NCBI RefSeq assembly: GCF_026151205.1
Contig: NC_087073.1
Span: forward strand, 1,366,001-1,430,000
From: Bolinopsis microptera
Taxonomy: Eukaryota > Ctenophora > Tentaculata > Lobata > Bolinopsidae
Direction of reading: 5' to 3'
Length of the DNA stretch: 64,000 nucleotides
In this document: positions 11,266 through 21,911 of the stretch, in pieces
Layout: each line of letters begins with the position of its first letter
Numbering within the stretch: position 1 is the stretch's first letter
The notes under the pieces: generated by a model
Told to the model about the DNA's origin: nothing
What the model saw: the letters and a program-made list of their open reading frames with translations, nothing else
Databases searched by the model: none
Made by a program: the position numbers and the translations under genes

Positions 11266-11355
11266 CTATTATTTGAAACAAATATTTTACGAGCATCACC
11301 CGTTAAATGATTTGGTGTAACTGTAAGCTACAGTCAGATTTGTAGTTATTCACGT

Positions 11356-12000
11356 ATGATATTTAAAGTTACGGGTATTAAACGTAATTGGATTATCAAT
11401 AATAATGAGCCTATACTAGAATTTTTTAATGATTATCTAGAGTCTGATAGGGCTCGTAAAATTCAGACTTATGATTTTTCTACTCTCTACACTAATCTTA
11501 AACATGATGAAATTAAGACTGCTCTTAAAGATGTTGTTAAATTAGCGTATAAACATAGCAAATGTAACTATATTTCTATATATAACAGTGGCTTTGCGTG
11601 GGTTAAGAATCCTCGTGAAAGTACCTTTTGATTTAATGTTGATTCATTGATTGAAAGTATTGATTTTATTTTAGATAATGCTTACTTTAGTATGGGGAAT
11701 AAGATATTCAAACAGATCATTGGAGTACCTATCGGGGTGAACCCTGGGCCCTTCATTGCTAACTTAACACTATTTTATTATGAGTATAAATATTTAGATA
11801 AGCTGTATAAGACGGATTATTTTAGTGCTAAGCGACTTAATAATACGTTTAGATTAATAGATGTTATCACTATTGTTAATTCTGACGGCGTTTTCCAGGA
11901 ACACGTTAATACGATTTATCCTGATAGTTTGAAATTAAATAAGGAAAATGAGGTTGATACCAAGGCTCATGTTTTAGATTTGGATATATCAGCAAAATGA
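11356..12000 (+). pseudogene. PLE-like reverse transcriptase fragment, one stop and a changed catalytic site
   Basis: Part of a Penelope-like RT in one frame, broken by a TGA at 11629-11631. The upstream part has the palm motif YDFSTLYTNLKHDEI, equivalent to RT motif A (FSTLYTN). Downstream are IIGVPIGVNPGPFIANLTLF (motif B), then FRLIDVIT at the catalytic motif where related RTs keep two adjacent Asp. The second Asp is Val here. LDLDIS near the end matches the motif D/E side. RT copies RNA into DNA; the stop and the lost Asp make this copy inactive. No endonuclease follows before the frame ends at 12000. Confidence 0.8.
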
Positions 12001-12498
12001 AAACATCGAAGACGAATGGCCTAATTTTATGTTATTTTGTATAACAGGACTAAGAAAATCAAAGCGTAACATAAACCAAAATGCCGATAATAACCTTGTC
12101 TCTACATCTTAGATTATATGCACACACTTATGCATCACTCAATAAACATCGCATATCTCATAAATTACACTGCCAACATTGGACATTTTTTATTATCGCC
12201 GCGTATTTCAAATCAAGTTACAAATTCTACAAATTTTGAAGTGCTCAGTCTTGTTTTACTTTTTTAATCATTACCTATTAACCATTGGAAAATAAAACTT
12301 TAAGTTATAAACCTTCCTTGCATACTTTACCGGTAGAGTCTAAATTGAATACTTTATCGAGATGGGTGGTATGGTAGAAGGTATCGTAGCTGACATAAGC
12401 CACCGAAGGTCGCCTATATACCAAGTGGGGGGGGGGGGGGGGGGGGCTAGAGATAAATCTTAAGCTGTACTTTAGGCATTCAAGTATCTCTCTAGTAG
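12001..12498. other. Unassigned sequence with a G20 run
   Basis: No gene is supported. The only notable structure is the 20-G run at 12427-12446, one of several long G or C runs in the window. Confidence 0.4.
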
Positions 12499-12590
12499 AG
12501 CAGTTGAGATCGTTCATTGCCCGGTACGACTACGAGTTGGACAGACAACCAGTTGTAAAAGAAAATGTGGAGGTAGAAGAAGACGATTAG
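12499..12590 (+). CDS. Possible terminal exon with an acidic C-terminus (uncertain)
   Basis: A pyrimidine-rich stretch ending TCTCTCTAGTAG precedes an open frame reading FIARYDYELDRQPVV and then the acidic ending NVEVEEDD with a TAG at 12588-12590. The codons look protein-like and the frame would enter after an AG acceptor. I recognise no family and no upstream exon, so this may be a gene fragment or chance. Confidence 0.25.
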
Positions 12591-13161
12591 ATTACTGCTG
12601 GTACCTTCGTTTTGGCAAGTCCGGTGTAACGTTACACTGGTGTGGTATTACATCATGCTAGATGCTGGGGTGAAGAGCTTTATTGTTATTCTTATTTGGC
12701 CTGTTTCACTCTGTTATGTTTATGCCCTACATTTTGTACCTTGTATTAGTAGTGGGCATTGGTTTGGTTGTACGCTATTTCAGTTGTTTTAGTTTCTATA
12801 AAGTTATAGCTAACGTCTCATATTTTTACTTTTTACTTAACTTTAAATTATTTTTATTAGGAAAAAGCTTGAGGAAAGATGACAGTTGCATGCATAAAAC
12901 TAGTTTAAGTCACCAATGCACAATCTGAAGTTTGTGCACCTCAACTAAGCCTTTCACTTGTTATAACTGTGATGGAGACACATCTCATAACAATGCATAA
13001 CAATTTAACTTGGTCCAAATAAAAAAAAGCTTCGTTCACGTTCCTAGTCCTGACACAAAAGTCATGGATCGGGGAAAAAATGTATATTACAATAAATGTA
13101 AAAAGTATTCTGAAAAAACATACAATGAATATCAATAATTACTGAATCGCAGTCTCTTTCT
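12591..13161. other. Unassigned sequence downstream of the thrombospondin-repeat gene
   Basis: No supported gene. The plus-strand frame at 12683-12928 is hydrophobic, but its codons come from T-rich DNA and carry no family motif. Confidence 0.35.
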
Positions 13162-13167
13162 TTTATT
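13162..13167 (-). promoter_or_regulatory. AATAAA polyadenylation signal
   Basis: AATAAA on the minus strand, about 185 nt beyond the stop codon of the thrombospondin-repeat gene. The position fits its 3' end. Confidence 0.5.
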
Positions 13168-13351
13168 TTTTATTAAAACATTGAAAGTTGTTTAGAACAT
13201 TGAAATTTTAAATATCAAAAGTTTAATTATAGATTGTAAATTTATAGATTCGTCCGGGTTTTTGAGTTGTTATTTTTTCTATCACATCCCGATAAAACAC
13301 CATGTTAAGATAGTGTTTTGTACCGTAGAACCATTCCAGTCCACAACAAGT

Positions 13352-13482
13352 TTAGATGCTCATATTAACAGCAAACAGGAGAACGACGAGGAAAATTAAG
13401 CTGACTTTCAGGGCTGCTGCATCAGAGTAGTTCTGGTTGTCTCCCTGTTCACTTTCATCATCTTCTTCACTTGTCTCTTCTT
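13352..13482 (-). CDS. Terminal exon: acidic stalk and GPI-type/TM C-terminus
   Basis: Last exon of the minus-strand thrombospondin-repeat gene. The acceptor is CCCCTTCAG and the exon enters in phase 1, matching the phase-1 donor of the TSP1 exon. It encodes a very acidic stretch (EEETSEEDDESEQGD), a possible N-glycosylation sequon NYS, small residues (SDAAA), then a hydrophobic tail (LIFLVVLLFAV) ending MSI and TAA at 13352-13354. A short hydrophobic end with no basic cytoplasmic tail is typical of a GPI-anchor signal. A single transmembrane helix is the alternative. The product would be displayed on the cell surface. The gene model was joined by eye, and an extra exon in the 1.2-kb intron cannot be excluded. 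Confidence 0.75.
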
Positions 13483-14587
13483 CTGAAGGGGAAATTTAAT
13501 TTAGTAAAAGATACCTTCATTCTGGAAAGATATCGGCATGATCTATTTTATATGGCTTTGACTAATCATTGCAAGACCACGAACAGACACAAATCTTATA
13601 TTTATTTTTAGGAACTATAAACAAGTAATTACAACTATTCGATTATCCTAGTTCGCTTGACTCCCGTACGTTAAACAGTTCATTTTTCTTTCAATGTTAA
13701 AAAATTTAATTAAATGGGTAAGATAAAATCGAATGCAACCGACAAAATACTGGCACTGAAAAATTATTCATCATCCTGATGGACGATTCTTCTATTCAAA
13801 GGTGGAGCCTGATATAATAAAGTTTTTAGGACACACGTAGAAAATAGGTATCATTATTCTGAGTCACTCAGAATCTGAGTGTGCGACAAAGTTTACCAAA
13901 TCTCGCCTTATAACCGTCGAATCCCTGCTCTTTAACCAATGATGTTTTATGATTGTTAGATTGATCTAATTAGTAATCTACTACATTTCAGAATAAGGAA
14001 TACTATACTGTTAACTATAGGCAGCTATAGTTAACAGATTCACAAAAATGTAAACTTGTAGTTGTAACATTATAGCGCATAACAACAATAAAGTTTCTGT
14101 GTTGAGAACTTCTGAACATGCTTGGTTGATATTTTTGTATGTGTACAAATAATCTCAACTTCCAATGAACATGTCCATTAATATAAATAGAAAGTCCTGG
14201 CTACCCGACAGTTTTGCACGAAACTACCGACAATCCCCCCTCCATCCGTCGATGAACGTCATAACTTATTTGGTATAATATCTACTCGACTGAAAAATTG
14301 TCTTTGGCGAGTATGATCCGTGTTTCCAGTGTCAGATGTAGCGATGTCATTATGTCATAGTATTATGTTGCAAACAGTAAATTAAATAATTAATAATAAC
14401 AAAGAAACATGTTCTAGTATTGTACAGGAACTGAATGATTGAACTTTCTAAACTAAATTCACTGGATCCTATGATAAGTTTAATTTTGTTTTAACAGAAG
14501 GATGTAGCAAGTTATCTTAGATATAAAGTTAAAACAGCAGAGCATCATTTATGGGCAGTTATAAATACCCACCAAGTCCTAAGAAAC

Positions 14588-15130
14588 CGCATCAGAACAT
14601 CTAGATTAATCCATGTTAACTGTCGTAGTAATTTAAGCAGTGTGTTTTACCCATTATAATTTTTGTTATTTTATTAACAGACCCGATCTCGTTAAAACAA
14701 ATGAAAACTGATCGAATTACCTGGACAGCTTTGGGTGTTGCAACTCTGAGATTCTGAAGATTCTCCTGAACAACTAGCACCTCCGTGTGCAGGAGAAGGA
14801 TTTGTACAAGTCCTGCTTCTTGTTTGTGTTCCTCCCTCGCAAGTCTTTGAGCAGGTAGACCATGAGCCGTCTGAACTCCAACCTCCGTTAATTGCTTCTA
14901 GTTCAAGAGAAATGTAATAACAAAATTATCCACAATCTCAATTATAACTTGGTATAAGGCACGTATTTTATTATTTATGCACTGTTTCTACGTTTAATCC
15001 CGGGTTACCACATATTTCGATTTGCGTGATTGATCATCATGATGCATCAAAACATCTAGATTAATCCATGATAACTGTCGTAGTAATATGAGCAGTGTGT
15101 TTTACTCATTATCATTTCTTTATTTATTGT
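14588..15130. repeat. Direct repeat pair flanking the TSP1 exon
   Basis: A segment of about 85 bp at 14588-14680 (with CATCTAGATTAATCCATG and ACTGTCGTAGTAAT) recurs in the same orientation at about 15043-15130 with a few changes. The pair lies about 460 bp apart, one on each side of the TSP1 exon, in the two introns. Confidence 0.75.
14721..14897 (-). CDS. Thrombospondin type-1 repeat exon
   Basis: A 177-bp exon encoding one complete TSP1 repeat: [19 protein letters not shown] (the W-x-W-type core and first cysteines), [11 protein letters not shown], then [17 protein letters not shown], giving six cysteines. TSP1 repeats are extracellular adhesion modules that bind glycosaminoglycans and proteins. 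The exon is symmetrical: an AG acceptor just upstream and a phase-1 start, with a phase-1 end at CCAG followed by GTAATT. Phase 1-1 is the usual form for shuffled extracellular modules. It joins in frame to the exons at 15964-16416 and 13352-13482. It is absent from simple ORF lists because it has no start or stop codon. Confidence 0.9.
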
Positions 15131-15963
15131 TCTGAGATGAAATTGGACATTTGATTTTTACGATTCTATATAGTATAACAGATCAAGTCTGTTACGATCC
15201 TATTTACGACTAGCCAGGTGTGGCTAGGGTGAAGGCGATATAAATATCCTGGTCCACGAGATAATAATAGAACTATTTCACGGCCTACAAGCTACGGCAC
15301 AGGTCACGTGGTGTGCTTTCATCATGACAAAAGGAGAGAAGGAACTCATAAAGCGGAAAATAGAGTGTACTGTGTAGAGACGATAAATATATAGGCCTTA
15401 TCAGGAACATGGATGCTGAAAGTCCTTCTGGTAACAACTATCGAGAAATAACCAGAGCAATCACAGGAATTACTATCTCATGTTCGAGAAAAGGAATATC
15501 AACCAGATGAAGGAGACAATTCACCGAGCTGAGGCAGAAAGGAACACATGATATCGATTGTCGAGGGAGGAGCTGATTGGAGAGAGAACAGGAGTGATAA
15601 CTATGGGCCTAACCGAAAGACATGGATGATTTAAGACCTTCAGTCACCAGGGTTAACGCTAAAAATACGCCTTATCAACAAACTATGAAGCACAATGCAC
15701 ATGCTTTTATACTGTGTAAACTCTGCAAAATAAATCAGTAATTGATAAAATTATGACCACTTTATTAGGTTATAAATAACAATATGCCAACTAGCCTATA
15801 TCCCATATCCTATATATGTTTTATGTTATGTTAAATAGCACACTTGAAATTTAGACAGAAAACACGTAATCAAGAGCTTACGAGAGAATATCAGCAAGTT
15901 GGCTTATTTATGAATTAAAGTTAGTGTTGCTTTGTTAAACCAATGCTTGTTGTTATTAGTCAC

Positions 15964-16416
15964 CTGGTTGTGGTCCGTAGTAATCAGATGCCGTGTCATA
16001 GGAAGTGAACTCTATCTTTGCTACGTCTCTGTTCCAGTACGTGCTCCAGTAATTGGCGTTACCACACGTTGAATCAGAGAGCAGTATGTTGAGCACCTCT
16101 ACCTCGTTACAGTGTATCACTACTCTGACATCTGCAGTTTTGGTTAGAGTGATACGCCACACAGCTGCAGTGATACGCCACACAGCTGCAGAGTGGGGAT
16201 TAACAGAGAAGTAAGCGTAGGATGAGCTGCAGTAGTTGAGTAAGTATCGTGCAGCGTTGAAGTAGATCATGACTCCTCCTGCTCCCTCTCCCCCAGCAGA
16301 GTAGAAGTTAACCATCACGATATCTTGACTCCCACGCTCACTATCAGTCCTAATTTCTAAAGGTGTCGACTCAAGATCCCACTCTATTTCCACGTCACGT
16401 ACGACTGGTAACTCAC
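15964..16416 (-). CDS. 151-residue domain exon of the TSP1 gene, family not recognised
   Basis: A 453-bp symmetrical phase 1-1 exon: acceptor ACAATTAACAG, donor CAG/GTGACT. The frame opens GELPVVRDVEIEWDL and continues IVMVNFYSAGGEGAGG, then WRITLTKTADVRVVIHCNEV, ending WNRDVAKIEFTSYDTASD. The regular alternation of hydrophobic residues suggests a beta-rich extracellular domain. The two cysteines late in the exon may pair. A 21-bp duplication repeats AAVWRIT once in frame. An ATG at 16502-16504 is in frame upstream, but I judge it intronic. A signal-peptide exon further upstream (above 16416) is expected and was not found. I cannot name the domain with confidence. Confidence 0.75.
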
Positions 16417-17255
16417 CTGTTAATTGTATGTTTAACTCATGACTATAAAGTAATTGTAAGAATGTCGCCCATAGTTTTTTCTCAGAATTTAAGGGCCCGA
16501 CCATACTATGACTGTTTTCACCATGACTGTTGTCATGGTGCGGTCAGATGTAATGACCATAGGTACGTAGTGTGTTTATAGGGCGTGCCAAGGATACGTG
16601 ACAACTCCTCAGGCACGTCACGCGTGGCTTTTCAAAAGCCGTGCCTAGCCAAAAATCCGTGCCTGACGTGACTGCAGCTCTGCAGGCACAGTCTATTCAG
16701 TACTCTTGCCAACTGTCATGGATAACGTGACGTCACGATTACCTAATAAGGTCAATATTTTGCGTGATATGGACATTGGCAGCGCAGAGTGCAAAGATAG
16801 TACTATAGTACAGCTACAGATCGTCTGAAAAATCGATCTACGGACACAAAAAGCTTCCAAAGGATTTATGACGTTATTAGGCTGACTAACTGTTCCAAAA
16901 TTTTCCACATGTCTTAAAGCCACTTTTGCTACTTTTGCCACTTTTTACCACCTTTCTTGTTTGTCAAATATCTTCAGCTATGAACATCGTAGAAGGTTAC
17001 AAATTAATCGAGGGTGTTTATCTTATCGACGAGAAGAACTTTTGTCCGAAAAATGTTCACGTCAGACAATCAGATAATTTGATAATTACTAATTAGCTAA
17101 TTATCTAATTACCAAAAATTATATAAATGTTTACGTATTGGCTCGAGAATTTTTTGAGACTTGACAAAATTTTGAAAATTTGAAAATATAATTTTTTTAT
17201 AAGTTTTTTTGAAGCTCAGACCATGGTTTGGTTGCCGAACCGCATCATACCGAAT
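16417..17255. other. Upstream flank of the TSP1 gene, no exon found
   Basis: An expected signal-peptide exon could lie here or beyond, but I could not identify one. A GTGCCTG-type motif repeats at 16590-16690. The minus-strand frame at 16693-16941 has no motif. Confidence 0.35.
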
Positions 17256-17332
17256 TGGTCCCCATTGGGAATCAAACCCCAGTCGTCCGCGTGAGAAGCA
17301 AATGTATTAAAACCACTAAACCACCCGGCCGA
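17256..17332 (-). repeat. tRNA-derived SINE head
   Basis: On the minus strand an A box (GGTGGTTTAGTGG) and a B box (GGGTTTGATTCCC) lie about 45 bp apart, as in a tRNA. The arms that should form the acceptor stem do not pair, so this is a tRNA-like promoter of a SINE or a tRNA pseudogene rather than a working tRNA. Confidence 0.6.
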
Positions 17333-18360
17333 CGTGACAGCACTCACTTTTAAGCTTTTTACTATTTTATCCCAATTGTCAAAGTATGTTTACTTGATAA
17401 ACAGGAATTAACCATTAAACAGGAATTAAACAGGAATTAAACATGAAATGACCAAAGAGAACACTAACGAACTCGTCTTGAATATCTCAATCATTAGAGT
17501 ATAATTTGACTTGATCCAATTATTTCGAATAAGTAATAACTAAAATATGCGATATTGAACGTTGATTCGAAAAAAATTGAAATAATTTAATTAAATTTGA
17601 TGTACACGCCGATAAAGTTATGACAGTAAGTCGTTTTCATAAAAAGTGGGGAAATTTGGTTTTCATGAATACCAACTAGTAATTAATAATTTTGATACAT
17701 CTCCAGTTGTGAGTATGGTAGGAGGTTTCATTTTTATTATAATCGAAAAATTGGTTGCTACTTGGATAATAAGCAAATTAATCAATTAGCTTATTATTCA
17801 ATCAGTACAGTGGTTGTACTTTTATAGCAATTGCTTAGTAATCGATTAGTAAGTCATATCAGAAAAAGTATTTAAATAATAAATCAATTGTTAACTGAAA
17901 CGTTTGGGTGGTAACGTTTAGCCTCCCGTGTCCATAATTATAATATGACTAGTAAAGATTTTACCATATAAAATGTTACCATAGACTGATGACCACAGTA
18001 GGATCGTCAAAATGATGATCGTTATCATCATGACGTTTTACCACTCACTTACAACTTGATAAAAATGAAACAACTAATATTTGATCATCATTTATCATTT
18101 ATAATGTACTTATTATTTTATACACTAGTATAAGAATAATAAAAAGTTATATCAGGGAAATCTTAACATATTTCTGGAAATTTTAGTATATTTTAAGTCG
18201 ATTCTCCCGTTCAATTTCGGGTCTAAGATCGTCAAACTAGTGCAGATTGCAGAATCAAGCAAGTTAAGTAATTTTGTATATGTATTAAATTGAATGTGCT
18301 TTTTATAAAAAGTAAATATACTTAAAATGTGTGCCTATTTTGATATTTCATCCCTAGCTT
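17333..18360. other. AT-rich intergenic or intronic sequence
   Basis: No gene is recognised. The segment 17400-17480, with ATTAAACA and GAGAACACTAACG, is shared with 22290-22350 beside a PLE, so it belongs to a dispersed repeat. Confidence 0.4.
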
Positions 18361-18810
18361 AGCAGACGTAAATAAAACAACGTAAATAAAACAACGTAAA
18401 TAAAACAACGTAAATAAAACAACGTAAATAAAACTTCGTAAATAAAACAACGTAAATAAAACAAAGTAAATAAAACAACGTAAATAAAACAAAATAAATA
18501 AAACAACGTAAATAAAACAGCGTAAATAAAACAACGTAAATAAAACAACGTATATAAAACAACGTAAATAAAATAAAATAAAGAAAAAAAACAAAGATAA
18601 AACAACGTAAATAAAACAACGTAAATAATAACAACGTAAATAAAAAAACGTAAATAAAACAACGTAAATAAAACAATGTAAATAAAACAACGTAAATAAA
18701 ACAACGTAAATAAAACAACGTAAATAAAACAACGTAAATAAAATAACGTAAATAAAACAACGTAAATAAAAAAACGTAAATAAAACAATGTAAATAAAAC
18801 AATGTAAATA
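18361..18810. repeat. 14-bp minisatellite (about 31 copies)
   Basis: Array of AACGTAAATAAAAC-type units with scattered substitutions. The unit length is not a multiple of three and the minus-strand reading lacks stops in all frames, so three overlapping open frames of 136-147 codons appear. They encode the same FYLRCFIYVVLFTL-like periodicity and are a by-product of the repeat, not genes. Confidence 0.9.
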
Positions 18811-18828
18811 TAGGAGGCCCAGCTGCAG

Positions 18829-18881
18829 AAAATCCTGTCTATGTCGAGTCAGATCATATTTTCAAGCCAAATGATCTATAA
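18829..18881 (+). CDS. Candidate terminal exon with an NPVY tail motif
   Basis: After the acceptor-like CCCAGCTGCAG the frame reads ENPVYVESDHIFKPNDL and stops at TAA (18879-18881). A canonical AATAAA follows 86 nt later. NPxY motifs in cytoplasmic tails bind PTB-domain adaptors, so the parent protein could be a receptor. The 14-bp minisatellite would lie in the preceding intron. No upstream exon was identified, and a 17-residue exon is weak evidence. Confidence 0.35.
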
Positions 18882-18966
18882 GGTGGAATTTGTGAAAACG
18901 ATTTTATGGTTAATGTCAGTCTGCGATCCAAGACATTTATACTGGACCTCCAGGGATCATTATTTC

Positions 18967-18972
18967 AATAAA
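18967..18972 (+). promoter_or_regulatory. AATAAA polyadenylation signal
   Basis: Lies 86 nt after the stop of the candidate NPVY exon. This spacing is normal for an animal 3' end. Confidence 0.4.
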
Positions 18973-19454
18973 GCACCGCCATCATTCAATTTGATAATTG
19001 GAGAAGCAAGAAATAGATAAACAAACTCGGTCTTAACCTCAATGATTAGTTTGTGCAAGGGCCGTCAATAATAATAATAGAGTGGAAAATGAACATATAT
19101 GCAACGATAAAAATGCAAATTCGATAAATCTTGGAATTTTTATCTAAAAATAAAGTTGCGACGAATTACTCATTATAATTGTTAGGCTGCAGGCTTGGCT
19201 ACCCTGTTCTCATAGAATAATCCATATCCATAACCTTCTAGAATATTCTGAAATATTTATTTTACTTTTAGTTCAGGAACGGTCATCAAAATTAGTTTTT
19301 AACAAGGTCGATTATATTTTGTTAAATTTCTAGCTTACTCTCAGAAAATTAATCTGGCTTTCTATGGGAGGTAATTAGAATTACACTTACATTCACATTC
19401 TCAGATTCAAATAAAAAGCATGCGAGATCACCTGGTCAAATGAGCGGGAAACGG

Positions 19455-19540
19455 AGAACATGAAGCTCTGGTGACGTTATAGTCACGTGACCTCAGGCTC
19501 ATAATCACGTGACCTCCGACCCGATGAATTGGGTTTTGTC
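19455..19540 (-). repeat. Isolated copy of the CACGTGA-containing repeat segment
   Basis: The reverse complement carries AGGTCACGTGATTATGAGCC and a second TCACGTGA. It matches the head of the 1.41-kb tandem units at 24665, 26378 and 27790. It abuts the 3' end of the minus-strand PLE. Confidence 0.7.
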
Positions 19541-19854
19541 TTGGTCAGCTCCCTCTTACTGATATCTGGATAATATCCGGTTGGAAGAGACAAGGACAAA
19601 TGAAACAAGGAAGTTAGGAGTAAGGGCAGATTTTCGGCGTCAACGCCATCTTCAGGCTAAAATTGGTATAAATGTTAGTATATAATTATAAATGCTTCTA
19701 TACTAGTTAAAATGCTAAATTGAAATTACATACACTGAATACAGGTTACATCAAATGGTATTATATAATACATTGAAAATGGTGATGTACACACGTTTTA
19801 CACTCTGTCCAAGTACATAATATCTACTGAACATAAGGGTCGTGTGCTATTTGT

Positions 19855-20613
19855 TTAAATTTGTCTCTGAATATGTTGTAAAAGAAATCCCTTAAGCTTC
19901 TCGCACTCTTCTTTGTTATTGATACTAGGTTTAAATAAATTAATGTAGTAAGCTTCTGTCACTTTTCGTTTAATGGTGCTATATAAGTTAATTTCTAAAA
20001 TATCGAAAGAAATGTCTGGTTCTAAGTTATTGTGAAACTCTGAATAATGAGCAGCCAACGCATTATCAGGATAGGTTAAAGGCCTGTTGACTGCTCTTCG
20101 ATGCTCTGAAAATCTATCGTGTGCTGTTCTACTCGTTTCCCCTATATATAGCTCTTGACATAATTTACACGTGACTTTGTATATGACACATTTTGGTTTG
20201 CAGTCGTGATTTGTTGTGATGAGTGGACATATGACACAGTTTGGTATGGTGCAGTGTGGTTTGTCGTGTGGTCGTGATGAACATAAGATATCTGAGAGTT
20301 TCTTACCAGGTGAGAGGGCAAATTGAGTGACTTCTTTGGAAAATGGCTCGTTGATGAATGGTAGAGTGCATGTTACGTGATCGGTATCTTGTATGTGCGA
20401 TGATGAAGGGTTGTGTCGTGTTGAAGGTGAGAGAGGGTGAAGTCGTCCTGTTTGGTTTATACGTCGTGGGTCTTGGTAACCGTTGTTGACCAACAAGTTG
20501 TCTACTATCTTCATGGACTCTTCTTTATACTCTGGTGTTGATGAGCAATAAGCAGCCGTTTTGTAGAAGTTCTTGATGGTGGCTACTTTTGTTCCCTCAT
20601 TGTGGTGGCTGTT
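19855..20613 (-). CDS. PLE GIY-YIG endonuclease part
   Basis: C-terminal half of a PLE polyprotein. It starts just after the X insertion with SHHNEGTKVATIKNF, which continues LHAN at the end of the RT part. It then shows ALSPGKKLSDIL, a Cys knuckle (CTIPNCVICP), and the GIY-YIG core (CVIYKVTCKLC, LYIGETSRTAHDRFSEH). The stop is at 19855. The frame is intact from the insertion point. GIY-YIG nicking primes retroposition in PLEs. The apparent upstream start at 20658 lies inside element X and is artificial. Confidence 0.85.
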   Translation of the reverse strand, partial: NSHHNEGTKVATIKNFYKTAAYCSSTPEYKEESMKIVDNLLVNNGYQDPRRINQTGRLHPLSPSTRHNPSSSHIQDTDHVTCTLPFINEPFSKEVTQFALSPGKKLSDILCSSRPHDKPHCTIPNCVICPLITTNHDCKPKCVIYKVTCKLCQELYIGETSRTAHDRFSEHRRAVNRPLTYPDNALAAHYSEFHNNLEPDISFDILEINLYSTIKRKVTEAYYINLFKPSINNKEECEKLKGFLLQHIQRQI

Positions 20614-21911
20614 TAATAAAACAAAAGTTAATAAAACAAAAGTTAAATTTATTACCAATTATTCAATCAATACATATCATAAATTCTAATATTGGAAACA
20701 CAATGCAAAATGGATGTCTTAAACTATAATTTCGTTGTGACTAATAATCTATTGACTTTCAAAGTTGAATTTTAGTTAGGTATGAAATGCCACCACATCA
20801 TAGTTAGGGTAAAATGTTATTTTTAAATTTTAAAATTGAGAAGATTGCTCTATGGCTTAAAATTTAAAATTCTAGCAAAAGATATCTTATTTTTAAATAG
20901 TTGGTTACATTTTATGACAGTACTGGCATGACTAGTTTTATTGTGGCTGGTAAAAGGACCCAGTTGCCTGTAAGGGCTTTACTGAACCCCAGGGGACCAC
21001 AATGTGATAAGATCAGGCCAGATGTTTCTATGTAGAGCAATTTATTTATTTTGGAGCTATGGTTATATGATATTGCTGGTGGTCATGTTTAAAGGTCAGT
21101 TTATCCTTGTGTGCTAATTATCCATCCAGATGGTTAGTGATGTGGGTAAATCATGCCCTTCTACGATATATAATGTTTGACCATAAATTTGTTTTTACCA
21201 CATAAACTGTGGCACTAATGTCAATTAACAATATTTACATTCATTGATATTTAAAGCGTGTTTTTCCCCAGCACTACTACACAACAAAAACCTGTCGGCC
21301 CACCGAGGAAACACGGTCGCAGAACAAAGAGCCCAATTGTGCTCTTCTATTCTGTGATCGTGTGTATCTACTATAAACTAGCTAAATATACTAAGAAAAT
21401 TTAATGGAATCATTACAGTCGTTTGATAAGTTCACGTGTCAAAGTAATGTTCATGGTGATCATATTTTTGGATCCCCGGTGGGCAAACACTCGTCCGAAA
21501 GGTCAAGGCAAACCTGTCGATGTTTCACCATACGAAGTAAGGCGATTTGAACATAAACTCAGCTTACAACTCAACCCATGGGACGAGACGTCGTGAGCCT
21601 CAAAATTCTTCAAAATATATAGCACATACCTAGTTAGCAAACACTAAACACAACATACATACATACGATACCAAATAATGTATAATGCCATTACTACATT
21701 CGAAAGAAAAATATCTGCTATCTAATTTAAAAAATTGAAGAATAAACCTGAAGAAAGTAGAAGGAGAGGGGTTTGGGAGAGGCAGAGTAGGAAAACAACA
21801 GGATCCTGTGCCGCAGGATTTTAAAATTTGTTGTATGATGATTCGTTTTGTTTTGTCTCTTAGATTAATATAGGTCTGATACCCTTGTCATGGTTCTTTG
21901 CAATAACACCG
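20614..21911 (-). mobile_element. Element X (1,298 bp), inserted in the PLE with TGTT duplications
   Basis: Separates the conserved PLE residues LHAN and SHHN. Its flanks carry TGTT on both sides (20610-20613 and 21912-21915), a 4-bp target duplication. In element orientation it begins CGGTGTTATTGC and ends with two copies of an ACTTTTGTTTTATTA-like unit, a tail reminiscent of LINE/SINE 3' ends. A second copy spans 47923-55319 with other elements nested in it. It has no coding potential that I can recognise and no terminal inverted repeat. Confidence 0.75.

Noticed and set aside
16363-16581. 72-codon plus-strand ORF opposite the TSP1-gene domain exon
   Set aside because: Antisense to a well-supported exon; no motif.
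18322-18802. Three long overlapping minus-strand ORFs (136-147 codons)
   Set aside because: They are all translations of a 14-bp repeat lacking stops on that strand; no domain or start context supports a protein.
20614-21911. Element X as an intron of the PLE
   Set aside because: No GT/AG pair restores the LHAN-SHHN reading frame, and a second copy sits outside any PLE; TGTT duplications fit insertion better.
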